Source: Betaproteobacteria bacterium (GTDB lineage: Bacteria > Pseudomonadota > Gammaproteobacteria > Burkholderiales > SG8-39). Taken from it: 40,145 nt of DNA. The stretch is taken from assembly GCA_016195915.1 (NCBI GenBank), contig JACPYS010000056.1, positions 1 through 40,145 on the forward strand, in the 5' to 3' direction. The notes under the pieces are model-generated. The model made no database searches. It was not told the origin of the DNA and was given only the letters and a program-made list of their open reading frames with translations. The translations under genes and the position numbers were made by a program. This document shows, piece after piece, positions 16,265-28,217 of this stretch (positions within the stretch are counted from its first letter, which is position 1; each line of letters opens with the position of its first letter).

Positions 16265-16684
16265 ATGGACTACGTTGCCGGACCGAAGCTTCATCACCTG
16301 GATCGCGCCGTGCCGGAACGGCGCGTGCTGAAACTGCAGCGCGCTCGCGGAGCGCGCGTGGTGTGCCTTGCCGGCGATGTGTGGCTCACCGAGGACGGGC
16401 GTTACGACGATGTCGTGCTGGCGGCGGGCGAGAGCGCGGTGCTCGAGCGCGACGGCATGGCGATGATCACCCCGCTTGGCTCGGCCGATGTCGAAATCGT
16501 GCACCGCGTGACGGCGCAAGCGGCGCCGTACGGGTATCTGGCGATCGACGCAGCGCTGATCGAGCGTCACATGCAGGCGGCACGACACCTGCGCAGGCAG
16601 GCAATCGCCACAATGTTCGCCAATGCCGTCGGGTGGTTGCGCGCCAGAGTGTCGCACGGGCCGCGGCGCGAGTGCTGCGCCTGA
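16265..16684 (+). CDS. DUF2917 domain protein
   Basis: A 139-residue protein. The first 80 residues form a small beta-rich domain with LKLQRARGARVVCLAGDVWLTEDGRYDDVVLAAGESAVLERDGMAMITPLG, which matches the DUF2917 pattern (a cupin-like strand series with W-L-T-E-D-G). The C-terminal third is basic and probably helical. ATG at 16265 follows GGAGG. The gene is divergent from a LysR gene, a common pairing for DUF2917. Its biochemical function is unknown. Confidence 0.8.
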   Translation: MDYVAGPKLHHLDRAVPERRVLKLQRARGARVVCLAGDVWLTEDGRYDDVVLAAGESAVLERDGMAMITPLGSADVEIVHRVTAQAAPYGYLAIDAALIERHMQAARHLRRQAIATMFANAVGWLRARVSHGPRRECCA

Positions 16685-16687
16685 ACC

Positions 16688-18109
16688 TCAGCCGAGCACC
16701 GGCGGGCGCCGGCGCCAGGCGAGCGTCGCCTGCTCGAACGCGTGCGCGATCTGCAGCACGCCGAAGTCGTCGCGATAACGCCCTACGATCTGGATGCCCA
16801 CCGGAAGACCTTCGCCCGTGAACCCCGCGGGGACCGAGATCGCCGGGTGCGTGGTGACCGTGATGAGGTAGCAGGTCTTCATCCAGTCGATGTAATTGGC
16901 GAGTTTCACGCCGTTGATCTCGGTCACGTATGGCTGCGTCACCGGAAAGGGCGGCACCTGGTTGACCGGCAGCACGAGAAATTCGTAGCGCTCGAGGAAT
17001 TCACGCATGCGCTGATATACCTGCGTGCGCAGCATGTTCGCACGCGCGATGCGCTCGGGGGTGAGCTTCAGGCCCTCTTCGATGTTCCAGATCACCGTGT
17101 CCTTGATCTGCGCGCGGCGCGTCTTGAGAAGCTCACCGTATTTCTCGACGAAGCCGAGCGCGCGCAGCGTCTGGAATGCCTCGTCGGCGCCGCTCAGGTC
17201 GGGCTCGGCGTCCTCGATCACGCAGCCGAGCGATGCGAACACCCTGCGTTGCGCCTCCAGCGCCTTCGCCACTCCCGCATCCACCGGCAGGCCGCCGAGG
17301 TCACGGCTCCACGCGATGCGAACGCGCTTGAACTCGCGGCCGAGCGGACGCGATAAACTCCCGCCCGGTTCCGCGATCGAAAGGGGCGCGCGCAGGTCCG
17401 GCCCGGCCATCGCGGATAACAGGAATGCCGTGTCCTCGACCGTGCGCGCGAGCGGCCCCATGACCGAGAGCGGCGCCCAGATGTTGCCGGCGGGGTACAT
17501 CGGCACGCGCCCCGGCGTGGGACGAAATCCGACCACGTTGCAGAAATTGCCGGGGTTGCGAAGGCTCGCCCCGAGGTCCGAGCCGTCGGCAAAGGGCAGC
17601 ATGCCGCAGGCGACCGCGACCGCGGCGCCGCCCGAGGAGCCGCCGCAGGTCTTCGTCGTGTCGTAGGGATTGAGCGTCGCGCCGAATACCGGATTGAAGG
17701 TCTGCGAGCCCGCGGCGAATTCCGGCGTGTTGGTCTTGCCGAGCGTGATTGCCCCGGCCGCCTTGAGGCGCTCGACCAGCAACGCGTCCCTGGCCGGCAC
17801 GTGGTCACGGTAGATCGGCGAGCCGTAGGTCGTGCGGATGCCCGCCGTGTCGACCATGTCCTTGTAAGCAATCGGCAGCCCCGCGAGGGGGCCGGGCGTG
17901 CCGGCGGATCGTTTGCGCGCGAGCTGCGCGTCCACGCGCTTTGCTTCCCTCAGCGCCTGCTCGGGCAGAAACGTGACGATGGCATTGACCGCCGGATTGA
18001 CGCCTTCGGTCTGCGCGATGTGCGCCTTGACGACCTCGGAGGAGGAAACCTTGCGCGTGCGGATCAGCCGCGCAAGCCTGCGGGCGGACTCAAAGCAGAG
18101 TTCGTTCAT
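16688..18109 (-). CDS. amidase signature family enzyme
   Basis: A 473-residue Ser-cisSer-Lys amidase. The catalytic lysine is in GLPIAYKDMVDTAG. The Gly/Ser-rich signature is KTCGGSSGGAAVAVACGMLPFADGSDLGASLRNPG, where the first serine pair supplies the cis-Ser and the serine of GASLRNP is the nucleophile. The usual family form is GSDTGGSIR, so Leu and Ala here are small departures. The end GEGLPVGIQIVGRYRDDFGVLQIAHAFE is typical. It follows rng by 17 bases, so it may be transcribed from the rng operon. The substrate is unknown (amide, nitrile-derived amide or aryl acylamide). Confidence 0.9.
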   Translation of the reverse strand: MNELCFESARRLARLIRTRKVSSSEVVKAHIAQTEGVNPAVNAIVTFLPEQALREAKRVDAQLARKRSAGTPGPLAGLPIAYKDMVDTAGIRTTYGSPIYRDHVPARDALLVERLKAAGAITLGKTNTPEFAAGSQTFNPVFGATLNPYDTTKTCGGSSGGAAVAVACGMLPFADGSDLGASLRNPGNFCNVVGFRPTPGRVPMYPAGNIWAPLSVMGPLARTVEDTAFLLSAMAGPDLRAPLSIAEPGGSLSRPLGREFKRVRIAWSRDLGGLPVDAGVAKALEAQRRVFASLGCVIEDAEPDLSGADEAFQTLRALGFVEKYGELLKTRRAQIKDTVIWNIEEGLKLTPERIARANMLRTQVYQRMREFLERYEFLVLPVNQVPPFPVTQPYVTEINGVKLANYIDWMKTCYLITVTTHPAISVPAGFTGEGLPVGIQIVGRYRDDFGVLQIAHAFEQATLAWRRRPPVLG

Positions 18110-18126
18110 TGCAACCTCCCCTTGGC

Positions 18127-19573
<1,447 letters not shown>

Positions 19574-19596
<23 letters not shown>

Positions 19597-20206
19597 GCCC
19601 TGTACCGAGCTTCTCGAGCAGCTGCGCAGTTTCAAATAACGGCAGGCCCATGACGCCGGAATAGCTGCCGCGCATCTCGCGCACGAAGCGCGCCGCAAGT
19701 CCCTGGATCGCGTAGGCACCGGCCTTGTCGTCGGCCTCGCCGCTCGCGAGGTAATCGCCGATATCCGCGGCGCTGAGCGGGCGAAACTCAACCTCGCTCG
19801 CCGACACCGCCAGCTCCAGCCGCTCGTCGTGCTTGAGCGCCACGGCCGTGAGCACTTCGTGGCACCGGCCCGAAAGTGCGCCGAGCATTACCGCGGCGTC
19901 ACTCCGGTCCGCAGGCTTGCCGAGGATGCGGCCATCGAGGCTCACCGTGGTATCGGCGGCGAGCACGGGAGCGTGCGGAAGGCCGCGCTGGAGCACGCGG
20001 CGCCAGCCCGTTTCCGCCTTGGCGCGCGAAATGCGGGCCACATACTCGCCCGGGGTCTCGGCACCGACAACGGCCTCGTCCACCTCGGGATCGGCGTGGG
20101 GGGATGCGCGCAGCAGCAGCAGCTGAAAGCGCACGCCGATCTGCGCGAGCAGTTCGCGACGGCGGGGGCTGCGGGAGGCGAGGTAGATGGGGTGGTCCGT
20201 GCGCAT
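19574..20206 (-). CDS. maf: Maf-like nucleoside triphosphate pyrophosphatase
   Basis: A 210-residue house-cleaning enzyme that hydrolyses dTTP/UTP or modified nucleotides to monophosphates. Motifs are IYLASRSPRRRELLAQIG near the start, EYVARISRAKAETGW, VLAADTTVSLDGRILGKP and YAIQGLAARFVREMRGSYSGVMGLPLFE near the end. The subgroup looks like YhdE (dTTP/UTP) rather than YceF, based on the terminal IQGLA...GSYSGVMGLPL pattern. It sits in the conserved rlmH-maf-rng order. Confidence 0.93.
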
Positions 20207-20248
20207 CGCTCACTCCGCTGGAGCGGTAAGTGTAGCAGAGCGAACGGC

Positions 20249-20722
20249 TCACTCGCGGTGGTACGGGTGGCCGGTCGCGAGGCAGGCCGCGCGGTAGAGC
20301 TGTTCGGTAAGAATCACGCGCGCCAGGGCGTGCGGCAGCGTGAATGAGGAAATCCGCATGCGGAAATCGCAACGCGATTTCAATTCCGCGTGCAGGCCGT
20401 CGGCGCCGCCGATCAGGAACGCGATCGGCGCTCCGTCGGCGCGCCAGTGAGAAATCCGCCCACCCAACTGCACTGTGGTGAGATCGCTGCCGCGTTCGTC
20501 GAGAGCCACCAGCCGCGCTCCCGCGGGCAGCCGTTCATCGATGCGCTTCGCCTCGCGCGCCATCATCGAGACAGCGGAGCGACCGCTCGAGCGCGTCTCG
20601 GCTTTGACCTCCACCAGTTCGGCGGCCCAGCCGCGCGGCAGGCGGCGCAGGTATTCCTCGCACGCCTGGACGGCCCACCGCGGCAGCTTGCCGCTCACCG
20701 CGATGATGCTGATCCTGCTCAA
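20249..20722 (-). CDS. rlmH: 23S rRNA (pseudouridine1915-N3)-methyltransferase
   Basis: A 157-residue SPOUT-class methyltransferase that modifies helix 69 of 23S rRNA. Family features are the N-terminal SRISIIAVSGKLPRWAVQACEEYLRRLP, the knot region with PIAFLIGGADGL, and the conserved tail LTEQLYRAACLATGHPYHRE. There is no ATG; TTG at 20722 overlaps the rsfS stop (TTGA) and follows GAAGAAGAAA, so translation is probably coupled to rsfS. Length with this start matches the family. Confidence 0.93.
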   Translation of the reverse strand: MSRISIIAVSGKLPRWAVQACEEYLRRLPRGWAAELVEVKAETRSSGRSAVSMMAREAKRIDERLPAGARLVALDERGSDLTTVQLGGRISHWRADGAPIAFLIGGADGLHAELKSRCDFRMRISSFTLPHALARVILTEQLYRAACLATGHPYHRE

Positions 20723-21141
20723 CGTTTCTTCTTCGGCTTGCCCCTGGATCGAACCGGGGTGCTGCTCTTCAGCCTGACCCGTTTTCCGCCCCAGAGCTCC
20801 TCGAGGTTGTAATGGCTGCGCACCTCCGGGTGCATGACATGCACCACCACGTCGCCGAGGTCGACGAGGACCCATTCGCCGCCCGCGGCCCCTTCGGTGC
20901 CGCGCGCCTTGACGCCGAGTTCCCCGAGCCTGTCCGCCACGTGCTCGGCGAGCGCCTTCACCTGCCGCGAGGAATCGCCGCTCGCGATGATCACGCGCTC
21001 GAACAGCGGCGAGAGCCGTTCCACGTTGAACACCACGATGTCGCGCCCCTTGACGTCTTCGAGCGCGTCGACCACCGCACGCTGTTTCCTGCGGACGTCC
21101 ATTCGCCCGCGTGCGCGCGCGCGGGTGCTTTTGGCTTTCAT
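20719..21141 (-). CDS. rsfS: ribosomal silencing factor RsfS
   Basis: A 140-residue protein that binds uL14 and blocks subunit joining in starvation. The core is VVDALEDVKGRDIVVFNVERLSPLFERVIIASGDSSRQVKALAEHV with HPEVRSHYNLEELWG near the end. The first 20 residues are a basic extension (MKAKSTRARARGRMDVRRKQ). The C-terminal tail is also very basic (RGKPKKKR). ATG at 21141 overlaps the nadD stop (ATGA), consistent with coupling; a downstream ATG could also serve. Confidence 0.92.
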   Translation of the reverse strand: MKAKSTRARARGRMDVRRKQRAVVDALEDVKGRDIVVFNVERLSPLFERVIIASGDSSRQVKALAEHVADRLGELGVKARGTEGAAGGEWVLVDLGDVVVHVMHPEVRSHYNLEELWGGKRVRLKSSTPVRSRGKPKKKR

Positions 21142-21791
21142 CGGTAGAGTCGGTTGGCGGAGACGTATTCGAGGACTGCGGGCGGCACCATGTCGTGCGG
21201 CGCATCGCGGCGTGCGATGCGCTCGCGCACCAGTGTCGAGGAGATTTCGAGCGGCGCCATGGGAACGTCGATGATGCTGCCGGCGCCGCGCACGCGCCAG
21301 TCCGCCCCCGGCGCCGAACGGCGCCCGGCAAACTGCTTGCGCAATTCGTCGGGGGCATCGGCGTCGAGCGACCACCCGGGACGCGCAAACACTGCGATGT
21401 GCGCGAGCGCGAACAATTCCTGCCAGCGATGCCAGGTCGCGAGCCGCGTGAACTGGTCGCCGCCGATCAGCAGCACCAGCGCCCGCGTGTCGCCCAGTTC
21501 GCTGCGCATCGACATGAGCGTGTCGACCGTGTAAGACGGCGCTGCCCTGGCGAGTTCGCGGGGATCGACGGCAAAGAGCGCTTCGCTGCCGATCGCGAGA
21601 CGCAGCATTTCGAGGCGCGCGGCCGCGCCCGCGACGGGCGCCGCGCGGTGCGGCGGCACGCCGCTCGGCAGCCACAGCACGCGCTCCAACCCGAGCAGCG
21701 CGAGCGCGCTGTGCGCGAGCGCGAGGTGCGCGTTGTGTACCGGGTCGAAGGAGCCGCCGAGGAGGCCGAGAGGACTTGCCGACGTGTGCAA
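21138..21791 (-). CDS. nadD: nicotinate-nucleotide adenylyltransferase
   Basis: A 217-residue enzyme of NAD synthesis that makes deamido-NAD from nicotinate mononucleotide and ATP. The nucleotidyltransferase motif is LGLLGGSFDPVHNAHLALA (GxFxPxHxxH). Other family segments are LWLPSGVPPHR, PSYTVDTLMSMR, LLIGGDQFTRLATWHRWQEL, and the ISSTLVRERIARRD signature. It lies between proA and rsfS in the conserved cluster. Confidence 0.94.
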   Translation of the reverse strand: MHTSASPLGLLGGSFDPVHNAHLALAHSALALLGLERVLWLPSGVPPHRAAPVAGAAARLEMLRLAIGSEALFAVDPRELARAAPSYTVDTLMSMRSELGDTRALVLLIGGDQFTRLATWHRWQELFALAHIAVFARPGWSLDADAPDELRKQFAGRRSAPGADWRVRGAGSIIDVPMAPLEISSTLVRERIARRDAPHDMVPPAVLEYVSANRLYR

Positions 21792-21831
21792 AACAGTGGC
21801 GGGCGAGGGGCCTGGCGTTCCGCCGGCGCCC

Positions 21832-23109
21832 TTACCTTACCTCTCCGTGGCCGAGAACGACGAATTTCTGCGTAGTCAGGCCTTCCAGGCCCACCGGGCC
21901 TCGCGCATGCAGCTTGTCCGTGGAGATGCCGATCTCCGCGCCGAGGCCGTATTCGAAACCGTCGGCGAAACGCGTCGATGCATTCACCAGCACCGAGCTG
22001 GAATCGACTTCGCGCAGGAATCTCCCGGCGCGCGCCTCGTCCTGCGTAACGATCGCGTCGGTGTGCTGCGAGCCGTATTTCCCGATGTGCTCGATCGCTG
22101 CGTCGATCCCTTGCACCACCCGGATCGCGACGATCGGCGCGAGGTATTCCGCGTTCCAGTCGTCTTCGCTCGCCGGCTTTGCGCCCGGAATCAGCCGGCA
22201 CGCGGCATCGTCCCCGCGCATCTCGACCCCCTTGGCCGCATACACCGCCGCGATGCGCGGCAACACCGCCGCAGCGACCGGCGCGGCCACCAGCAGCGTT
22301 TCCATGGTGTTGCAGGTGCCGTAACGCTGGGTCTTTGCGTTGTCGGCAATGCGCACCGCCATGTCCGGATCGGCCGCATCATCGATGTAAACGTGGCAAA
22401 CGCCCTCGAGGTGCTTGATCATCGGAATACGCGATTCGCGCGCCAGGCGCTCGATCAGGCCCTTGCCGCCGCGCGGCACGATGATGTCGACGTATTCGGG
22501 CATGCTGATCAGTTCGCCCACCGCCGCACGCTCCGTGGTCTGGACCAACTGCACCGCGCTCTCCGGCAGGCCGGCCGCAGCGAGCCCCGCTCCCACGCAC
22601 TGCGCGATCGCCTGGTTGGACGCGAGAGCCTCCGATCCGCCGCGCAGGATGCAGGCATTTCCGGCCTTGATGCACAACCCGGCCGCATCCGCGGTGACGT
22701 TGGGGCGCGATTCGTAGATGATCCCGATCACACCGAGCGGCACGCGCATGCGTCCGACCTCGATGCCGCTCGGCCGGCGCTGCAGGCCGGTGATCGCGCC
22801 CACGGGGTCGGGCAGCGCGGCGATGTCCTCCAGCCCGAGCGCCATCGCTTCGACGCTGTTCGCGTCGAGTGCGAGCCGGTCGATGAAGGCGGCGTCCTCG
22901 CCGCCGGCGCGCGCCTGCTCGAGGTCGCGCCGGTTGGCCGCGAGCAATTCGCCGCTACGCGCACGGATCGCCGCGGCCATGGACATGAGAGCGAGGTCTT
23001 TCGCCGCCGTGCCGGAGCGCGCCAGCGCCCGCGCGGCCGCACGCGCGCTGCGCCCCATCGTGTGCATGTACGCCTTTACATCGACGGCCGTGTCAAGCGG
23101 TGCGTTCAT
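21832..23109 (-). CDS. proA: gamma-glutamyl phosphate reductase
   Basis: A 425-residue enzyme of proline synthesis that reduces gamma-glutamyl phosphate to the semialdehyde with NADPH. Motifs are [52 protein letters not shown], and the catalytic cysteine in [15 protein letters not shown]. The C-terminal [38 protein letters not shown] is characteristic. It overlaps holA by 17 bases. Confidence 0.96.
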   Translation of the reverse strand: MNAPLDTAVDVKAYMHTMGRSARAAARALARSGTAAKDLALMSMAAAIRARSGELLAANRRDLEQARAGGEDAAFIDRLALDANSVEAMALGLEDIAALPDPVGAITGLQRRPSGIEVGRMRVPLGVIGIIYESRPNVTADAAGLCIKAGNACILRGGSEALASNQAIAQCVGAGLAAAGLPESAVQLVQTTERAAVGELISMPEYVDIIVPRGGKGLIERLARESRIPMIKHLEGVCHVYIDDAADPDMAVRIADNAKTQRYGTCNTMETLLVAAPVAAAVLPRIAAVYAAKGVEMRGDDAACRLIPGAKPASEDDWNAEYLAPIVAIRVVQGIDAAIEHIGKYGSQHTDAIVTQDEARAGRFLREVDSSSVLVNASTRFADGFEYGLGAEIGISTDKLHARGPVGLEGLTTQKFVVLGHGEVR

Positions 23110-24097
23110 GGTGCAATGATAAGCCCAGTTTCAGGAATTCATCCCAAGGGTCGCCCGGCGCGAGCCCCTTGCTTACCCGGTCGATGACTGCGCAACGCAG
23201 GAGCGCCGTCGCGATGGCGCCGCGGGAGAATCGGCGCGGCGCCGCGGCGATCGCCTGCTGCAGTGGTTTGTTCCAGAGACGGTGCTCACGGTACGAATGT
23301 TCCGGCGGCTTGCCGCGATGCATGTCGGCCAGCACCGAAAGTGTCGCGCCGAGCGCAAACAGCACCAGGGTCGGCGCCTCGGCCTCACCGCGCAGCCCGT
23401 CGATTGCTCGAACGTACCGGCCCAGGTCTCCTGCCACGAGTGCTTCAGCGGCGGTGTACGGATCGAATCGCGCGACGTTCGCGATGACCTGCTCGACGTC
23501 TTCGAGTTCGAGGTCCTTGGCAGGGAGCAACAGCGAGAATTTCTGGATTTCCTGGTACGCGGCGAGCAAGTTGCCCTCAAATCGGTCGGCGAGGAACTCG
23601 AGCACCTCCGTGCTTGCCCGTTGCCCTTGCCTCGCGAGCCGGCCGGCGATCCACACCGGCAGGTTCCTGCGGTGGACAGACATGACTTCAATCATCACGC
23701 CTTTCGACGCGAACGCCGCAAACCAGCCTGATTTCCATGCGGCGCCCTCCGGCCGCGGCATGGTAACGAGTACCAGATTGTCGGGATTGGGGTTCGCGCA
23801 ATAGCGTTCGATTGCAGCGGCGCCTGCGGTTCCCGGTTTGCCCGTCGGCATGCGCAGTTCCACAATCTTCTTGTCGCCGAACAGCGACAGGTTCGCGTTT
23901 GCATTGAGAAACTCGCTCCAGTCGAAGTGCTGGTTTGCGAACAGCACTTCGCGCTCCGCGAACCCGCGCCGGCGCGCGGCGGCGCGCAGCGCGTCGGCGG
24001 CTTCGAGCGCGAGCAGCGGCTCGTCGCCGTGCACCACGTAGAGCGGTGCCAGGGTCCTGGCGAGATGCGCTTCGAGCTGCTCGCTGCGAAGATTCAA
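23093..24097 (-). CDS. holA: DNA polymerase III delta subunit
   Basis: A 334-residue AAA+-like clamp-loader subunit that opens the beta clamp. The N-terminal [36 protein letters not shown] and [19 protein letters not shown] are typical, as is the beta-binding neighbourhood. Later segments ([34 protein letters not shown]) fit the delta family. It sits between lptE and proA, its usual place in betaproteobacteria. Confidence 0.93.
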   Translation of the reverse strand: MNLRSEQLEAHLARTLAPLYVVHGDEPLLALEAADALRAAARRRGFAEREVLFANQHFDWSEFLNANANLSLFGDKKIVELRMPTGKPGTAGAAAIERYCANPNPDNLVLVTMPRPEGAAWKSGWFAAFASKGVMIEVMSVHRRNLPVWIAGRLARQGQRASTEVLEFLADRFEGNLLAAYQEIQKFSLLLPAKDLELEDVEQVIANVARFDPYTAAEALVAGDLGRYVRAIDGLRGEAEAPTLVLFALGATLSVLADMHRGKPPEHSYREHRLWNKPLQQAIAAAPRRFSRGAIATALLRCAVIDRVSKGLAPGDPWDEFLKLGLSLHHERTA

Positions 24098-24102
24098 GGC
24101 TT

Positions 24103-24597
24103 CTACTGGACGGCCGGCCGGGGCGGCGTGGCCGCCGACAGGCGGCGCAGGATCTGCTGCACCATGTCGAACTGCATTTCGCGGTAGATCTGCGCTTCTT
24201 CCGCTTCCTTCGCGAGCACCTCGGTGTCGTTGAAGGTAAAGTCGCGCATCAGGACGATCTGCGAGACCGGCAGGAACTCGTTCGCCTTGCCGTCGTGCAC
24301 GCGGAAGCTGACGCGCTGGCGCAACTGGTATTCGCGCACCCTGCCCGTGCCGGAGAGGGACAGGATAAGCTTCTCGCGCGCGTCCTCCGTGAATTGCAGC
24401 ACGGCCTGCGCGAGCTTCGGATCGTCCACCACGCGCGTGCGCGTGCCGGACTGGATGTTCCTCTTCAGGTCCAGCCCGATGCCGCTGCCCGCCCCCGGGA
24501 TGAACAGCGTCTCGAACGGCAGGTCGGCGGTGCCGCGCAGCTGGAAGCCGCAGCCCGAGAGCAGCAAGGCAAGCGCCAGCAGCAGCGGGGCGCGCAT
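24103..24597 (-). CDS. lptE: LPS-assembly lipoprotein LptE
   Basis: A 164-residue outer-membrane lipoprotein that plugs LptD and guides LPS to the surface. The signal peptide ends at the lipobox LLSGC with Cys16, followed by GFQLRGTADLPFETLFIPG. Family-like later segments are RVREYQLRQRVSFRVHDGKANEFLPVSQIVLMRDFTFNDTEVLAKEAEEAQIYREMQFDMVQQILRRL read in frame. ATG at 24597 overlaps the leuS stop by one base (TGATG), so it is translationally coupled. Confidence 0.92.
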   Translation of the reverse strand: MRAPLLLALALLLSGCGFQLRGTADLPFETLFIPGAGSGIGLDLKRNIQSGTRTRVVDDPKLAQAVLQFTEDAREKLILSLSGTGRVREYQLRQRVSFRVHDGKANEFLPVSQIVLMRDFTFNDTEVLAKEAEEAQIYREMQFDMVQQILRRLSAATPPRPAVQ

Positions 24598-27158
24598 CAG
24601 AGCACCACGTTGATCAGGCGGCCGGGCACGATCACGATCCGTTTCACGATTTTGTCGGCGGCATGTTTCTGTGCCAGTGTACTCGCTCGCAGCAGCGCTT
24701 CGAGTGCGTCCCGGTCGGCGCTCCTCGCCGCGCGCAGGCTGCCGCGGGTCTTGCCGTTGAACTGGACCACGTATTCGATTTCGTCCTGCTCGAGGGCGTC
24801 CGGGTCGGGCTCGGGCCAGGCGGCGCGCATCACATCCTCGCCGAAGCGCAATTCCCTCCAAAGGTGATGGCAGACGTGCGGCGTGATCGGCGAAAGCAGG
24901 CGCAGCAGGATGGACAAACCGTCTTCGGTCACTGCAGTTCTACCACCGGAAGACCGTTCGAGCGCGTTCAAAATTTTCATCGCGGCCGATGCCACGGTAT
25001 TGAACTGGTGTTTCTGCAGGTCGTAGTTCGCCTGCCTTAGCACCGCATGGATTTCAAATCGTGTGGCCTTTTGCGATCCGGCCGCCACGCTTGGTGCCGC
25101 TTTATCAAATCTCGCGCAATAGCTCCACAGCCGCTTGAGAAACCGGTAGGAGCCCTCCACGCCCTCGTCCGACCACTCCAGGGTGCTGGTCGGGGGTGAA
25201 GCGAAGATGATGAACAAGCGCGCCGTGTCGGCACCGTACTTCTCGATCAGTGCCTGCGGGTCGACGCCGTTGTTCTTCGACTTCGACATGGTGCCGATGC
25301 CGTCGTAGACCGCGTCCATGCCGTCCCGGGTCTTGGCCGCAAGGATTCTGCCCTTGGAATCGCGCGCCACCTCGACGTCGGCGGGATTGATCCACGTGCG
25401 CCGCCCGCCCGCGTCGCTGTAGTAGGACTCGGCAAGCACCATGCCCTGGGTGAGCAGGTTGGCGAACGGCTCGGAAACGCCGGGCAGCAGGTGCTCGTCG
25501 CGCAACGCGCGCGTGAAAAAGCGCGAGTAGAGCAGGTGCAGGATGGCGTGCTCGATGCCGCCGATGTACTGGTCGACCGGCATCCAGTACTGCGCTCGCT
25601 CATCGAGCATCGAGCGGTGGTTGTCCGGGCAGCAATAGCGCGCGAAGTACCACGACGAATCGACGAAAGTGTCCATGGTGTCGGTTTCGCGTTTCGCCGG
25701 CCGGGCGCATTTCGGGCAGGCGCAATCGGTGAAGGAAGCGAGCTTCGCGAGCGGATTGCCGCTGCCGTCGGGCACCAGGTCCTCGGGCAGCACGACGGGA
25801 AGCTGCGCGTCGGGCACCGGCACGTCGCCGCAGTGCGCACAATGGATGATCGGAATCGGGCAGCCCCAGTAGCGCTGCCGGGAAATGCCCCAGTCGCGCA
25901 GCCGCCACTGCAGCTGCTTGCCGCCGAGCCCGCGGGCGGACAGGTCCGCGGCGATCGCGTCGGTCGCGCGCGCGTAGTCCAGCCCGTCGTATCTTCCCGA
26001 GTGGATGCACTCGCCATGCTCCGCGTACTCGGCGCGCCACGGCGCAGGCACCCCGTCACCGGCCGGATGCCGGATCACGCACTTGATCGGCAGGCCGTAC
26101 TTGAGGGCGAAGGCGTAGTCACGCTCATCGTGCGCGGGAACTCCCATCACCGCGCCGTCGCCATAGCCCATCAACACGTAGTTGCCGACCCACACCGGGA
26201 CCTGCTCGCCCGAGAGCGGATGGGTGACGCTAAGGCCGGTCGCGACGCCTTGCTTCTCCTGGACCGCGATCTCGGCCTCGGTGACGCCGCCCGCGCGGCA
26301 TTGCGATATGAAAGTGGCAACCGCGGAATTGTCCTGCGCGGCCCGCAACGCGAGCGGATGCTCAGGCGCCACTGCGCAGAAGGTCACGCCCATGATGGTG
26401 TCGGCGCGGGTGGTGAACACGTACAGGATTTGGCGCCCGCCGTCCATCTCGTAGGGGAAGCCGAAGCGCACGCCCTCGCTCCTGCCGATCCAGTTCTTCT
26501 GCATCAGCTTCACCTGCTCGGGCCAGCCGTCCATCGCGTCGAGCGCGGCCAGCAGTTCTTCCGAGTACGAAGTGATGCGCAGGAAGTACATCGGGATTTC
26601 GCGCTTTTCCACCAGCGCCCCGGTGCGCCAGCCGCGCCCGTCGATCACCTGCTCGTTGGCGAGCACCGTCTGGTCGACGGGGTCCCAGTTCACCACACCC
26701 GTCTTCTTGTAGGCGAGGCCCTTGTTGAACAGCCGGGTGAACAGCCATTGGTTCCACTTGTAGTATTCGGGATGGCAGGTGGCGATCTCGCGCTCCCAGT
26801 CGAGCGCGAAGCCGAGGGACTTGAGCTGCCCCTTCATGTAAGCGATGTTGTCGTAGGTCCATTTCGCGGGAGGCACGCTGTTGGCCATCGCGGCGTTCTC
26901 CGCCGGCAGGCCGAAAGCGTCCCATCCCATCGGCTGAAGAACGTTCCGGCCGCGCATCCGGTAGTACCGGGTGAGCACGTCGCCGATCGTATAATTTCTC
27001 ACGTGCCCCATGTGCAGCTTCCCCGACGGATAGGGGAACATGGACAGGCAGTAGTACTTCGGCCGGGATGCGTCCTCGAGCGCGCGGAACGAGCCCGCGC
27101 GATTCCAGAACGCCTGCGCGTCGCGCTCTATACTGCGCGGTTCGTAGCTCTCTTGCAT
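24597..27158 (-). CDS. leuS: leucyl-tRNA synthetase
   Basis: An 853-residue class I synthetase. HMGH (residues 49-52) is the HIGH motif, in [21 protein letters not shown]. The CP1 editing domain lies between about residues 225 and 415 ([26 protein letters not shown]). The zinc-type insert CPKCARP is present. The KMSKS loop is [13 protein letters not shown], and the anticodon-binding helical domain closes the protein. ATG at 27158 gives the standard start [18 protein letters not shown]; the frame remains open far upstream but that part is not LeuRS. It heads the leuS-lptE-holA-proA-nadD-rsfS-rlmH-maf-rng cluster. Confidence 0.97.
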   Translation of the reverse strand: MQESYEPRSIERDAQAFWNRAGSFRALEDASRPKYYCLSMFPYPSGKLHMGHVRNYTIGDVLTRYYRMRGRNVLQPMGWDAFGLPAENAAMANSVPPAKWTYDNIAYMKGQLKSLGFALDWEREIATCHPEYYKWNQWLFTRLFNKGLAYKKTGVVNWDPVDQTVLANEQVIDGRGWRTGALVEKREIPMYFLRITSYSEELLAALDAMDGWPEQVKLMQKNWIGRSEGVRFGFPYEMDGGRQILYVFTTRADTIMGVTFCAVAPEHPLALRAAQDNSAVATFISQCRAGGVTEAEIAVQEKQGVATGLSVTHPLSGEQVPVWVGNYVLMGYGDGAVMGVPAHDERDYAFALKYGLPIKCVIRHPAGDGVPAPWRAEYAEHGECIHSGRYDGLDYARATDAIAADLSARGLGGKQLQWRLRDWGISRQRYWGCPIPIIHCAHCGDVPVPDAQLPVVLPEDLVPDGSGNPLAKLASFTDCACPKCARPAKRETDTMDTFVDSSWYFARYCCPDNHRSMLDERAQYWMPVDQYIGGIEHAILHLLYSRFFTRALRDEHLLPGVSEPFANLLTQGMVLAESYYSDAGGRRTWINPADVEVARDSKGRILAAKTRDGMDAVYDGIGTMSKSKNNGVDPQALIEKYGADTARLFIIFASPPTSTLEWSDEGVEGSYRFLKRLWSYCARFDKAAPSVAAGSQKATRFEIHAVLRQANYDLQKHQFNTVASAAMKILNALERSSGGRTAVTEDGLSILLRLLSPITPHVCHHLWRELRFGEDVMRAAWPEPDPDALEQDEIEYVVQFNGKTRGSLRAARSADRDALEALLRASTLAQKHAADKIVKRIVIVPGRLINVVL

Positions 27159-27198
27159 TGCGGTCGGCGGGTGTGGCGCAAGTTGGCGGAAGCCACGG

Positions 27199-27206
27199 AT
27201 TATAGT
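27199..27206. promoter_or_regulatory. overlapping -10 elements for leuS and Bug 2
   Basis: The 69-base divergent gap holds ATTATAGT. On the minus strand it reads TATAAT about 40 bases before the leuS ATG; on the plus strand TATAGT lies 21 bases before the Bug 2 ATG. No convincing -35 was found for either, so only the -10 positions are proposed. Confidence 0.4.
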
Positions 27207-27227
27207 GTGTGCGCTCTGGGGGTTTTC

Positions 27228-28175
27228 ATGCGAATCACGCTTATTGCCGTTGCATTGCTGCTGTCCTCGGCAGTTCAGGCGCAATCCTGGCCCGCGAAGC
27301 CGGTCCGTTGGATCGTGCCCTATCCTCCCGGCGGATCCACCGACATCGCGGCCCGCGTGGTCGCCGATCGCGTCGGGCAGGCGCTCGGGCAGTCCGTGGT
27401 GGTCGAGAACCGCTCTGGCGCCAGCGGCAATATCGGATTCGAAGCCGCGGCGAAGAGCGCGCCCGACGGCTACACGATCCTGGTCGCCCCCGACTCGCTC
27501 GCCAGCAATCCGCATCTCTACAAGATCGGCTGGGATCCGTTCCGCGATTTCCTGCCGGTGATCCAGCTCGCGCGCCAGCCCGTCGTGCTGGCGGTGCATC
27601 CGTCGCTGGGTGTGGGCAGCGTCGCCGAGCTGGTTGCGCTCGCGAAGAAAAATCCGGGCCAGGGTTTCGCCACCTCCGGCGCGGGATCGCAACAGCACAT
27701 GGCCGCCGAGTGGTTTGCGCAGATCGCCAAGATCGAGCTCACGCACATCCCGTACAAGGGCGGCGGCCAGGCGATCACGGATCTCGTGGGCGGTCAGGTG
27801 AAGATCGGTTCTCTGGGCTCCTCGCCGCTGATTCCGCATTACAAGGCGGGCAAGCTCAAGCTCATCGCCCAGACCACGAAGACGCGCGCACCTTCGCTGC
27901 CTGAAGTGCCGACGTACGAGGAGGCCGGCATCAAGGGCCTGGTCATCGAGCAATGGCTTGGCATCCTCGTGCCTGCCGGAACCGCTGCACCCATCGTCGC
28001 GCGGCTCAATGCCGAGATCGCGAAGGCGCTTGCGGAACCCGCGGTGCAGGAGCGGTACGCGCAATCGGCGCTCGAGCCGGTCGGAGGCACAGCCGAGTCG
28101 TTCGCGAAGCTGCTGCGCGAGGACTACGACAAATATGCGCGCCTGATCCGCGATCTGAAAATCAAGGTGGAATGA
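27228..28175 (+). CDS. Bug/TctC-family periplasmic solute-binding protein (2)
   Basis: A 315-residue binding protein. The signal peptide is [20 protein letters not shown]. Hallmarks are [68 protein letters not shown] and [14 protein letters not shown]. The frame runs far upstream on the antisense strand of leuS, but the signal peptide fixes the start at 27228. No transport-membrane genes are adjacent; the next gene is uvrD. The ligand is unknown, probably a small carboxylate. Confidence 0.93.
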   Translation: MRITLIAVALLLSSAVQAQSWPAKPVRWIVPYPPGGSTDIAARVVADRVGQALGQSVVVENRSGASGNIGFEAAAKSAPDGYTILVAPDSLASNPHLYKIGWDPFRDFLPVIQLARQPVVLAVHPSLGVGSVAELVALAKKNPGQGFATSGAGSQQHMAAEWFAQIAKIELTHIPYKGGGQAITDLVGGQVKIGSLGSSPLIPHYKAGKLKLIAQTTKTRAPSLPEVPTYEEAGIKGLVIEQWLGILVPAGTAAPIVARLNAEIAKALAEPAVQERYAQSALEPVGGTAESFAKLLREDYDKYARLIRDLKIKVE

Positions 28176-28199
28176 GCCGGCGGTGCATGGGGCGCGGTT

Positions 28200-28205
28200 T
28201 ATAAT
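28200..28205 (+). promoter_or_regulatory. -10 element directly before uvrD
   Basis: A perfect TATAAT ends 12 bases before the uvrD GTG, so a transcript started from it would have a leader of only about 5 bases. No -35 is evident at the proper distance. Confidence 0.45.
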
Positions 28206-28217
28206 CCGCGCCTCATT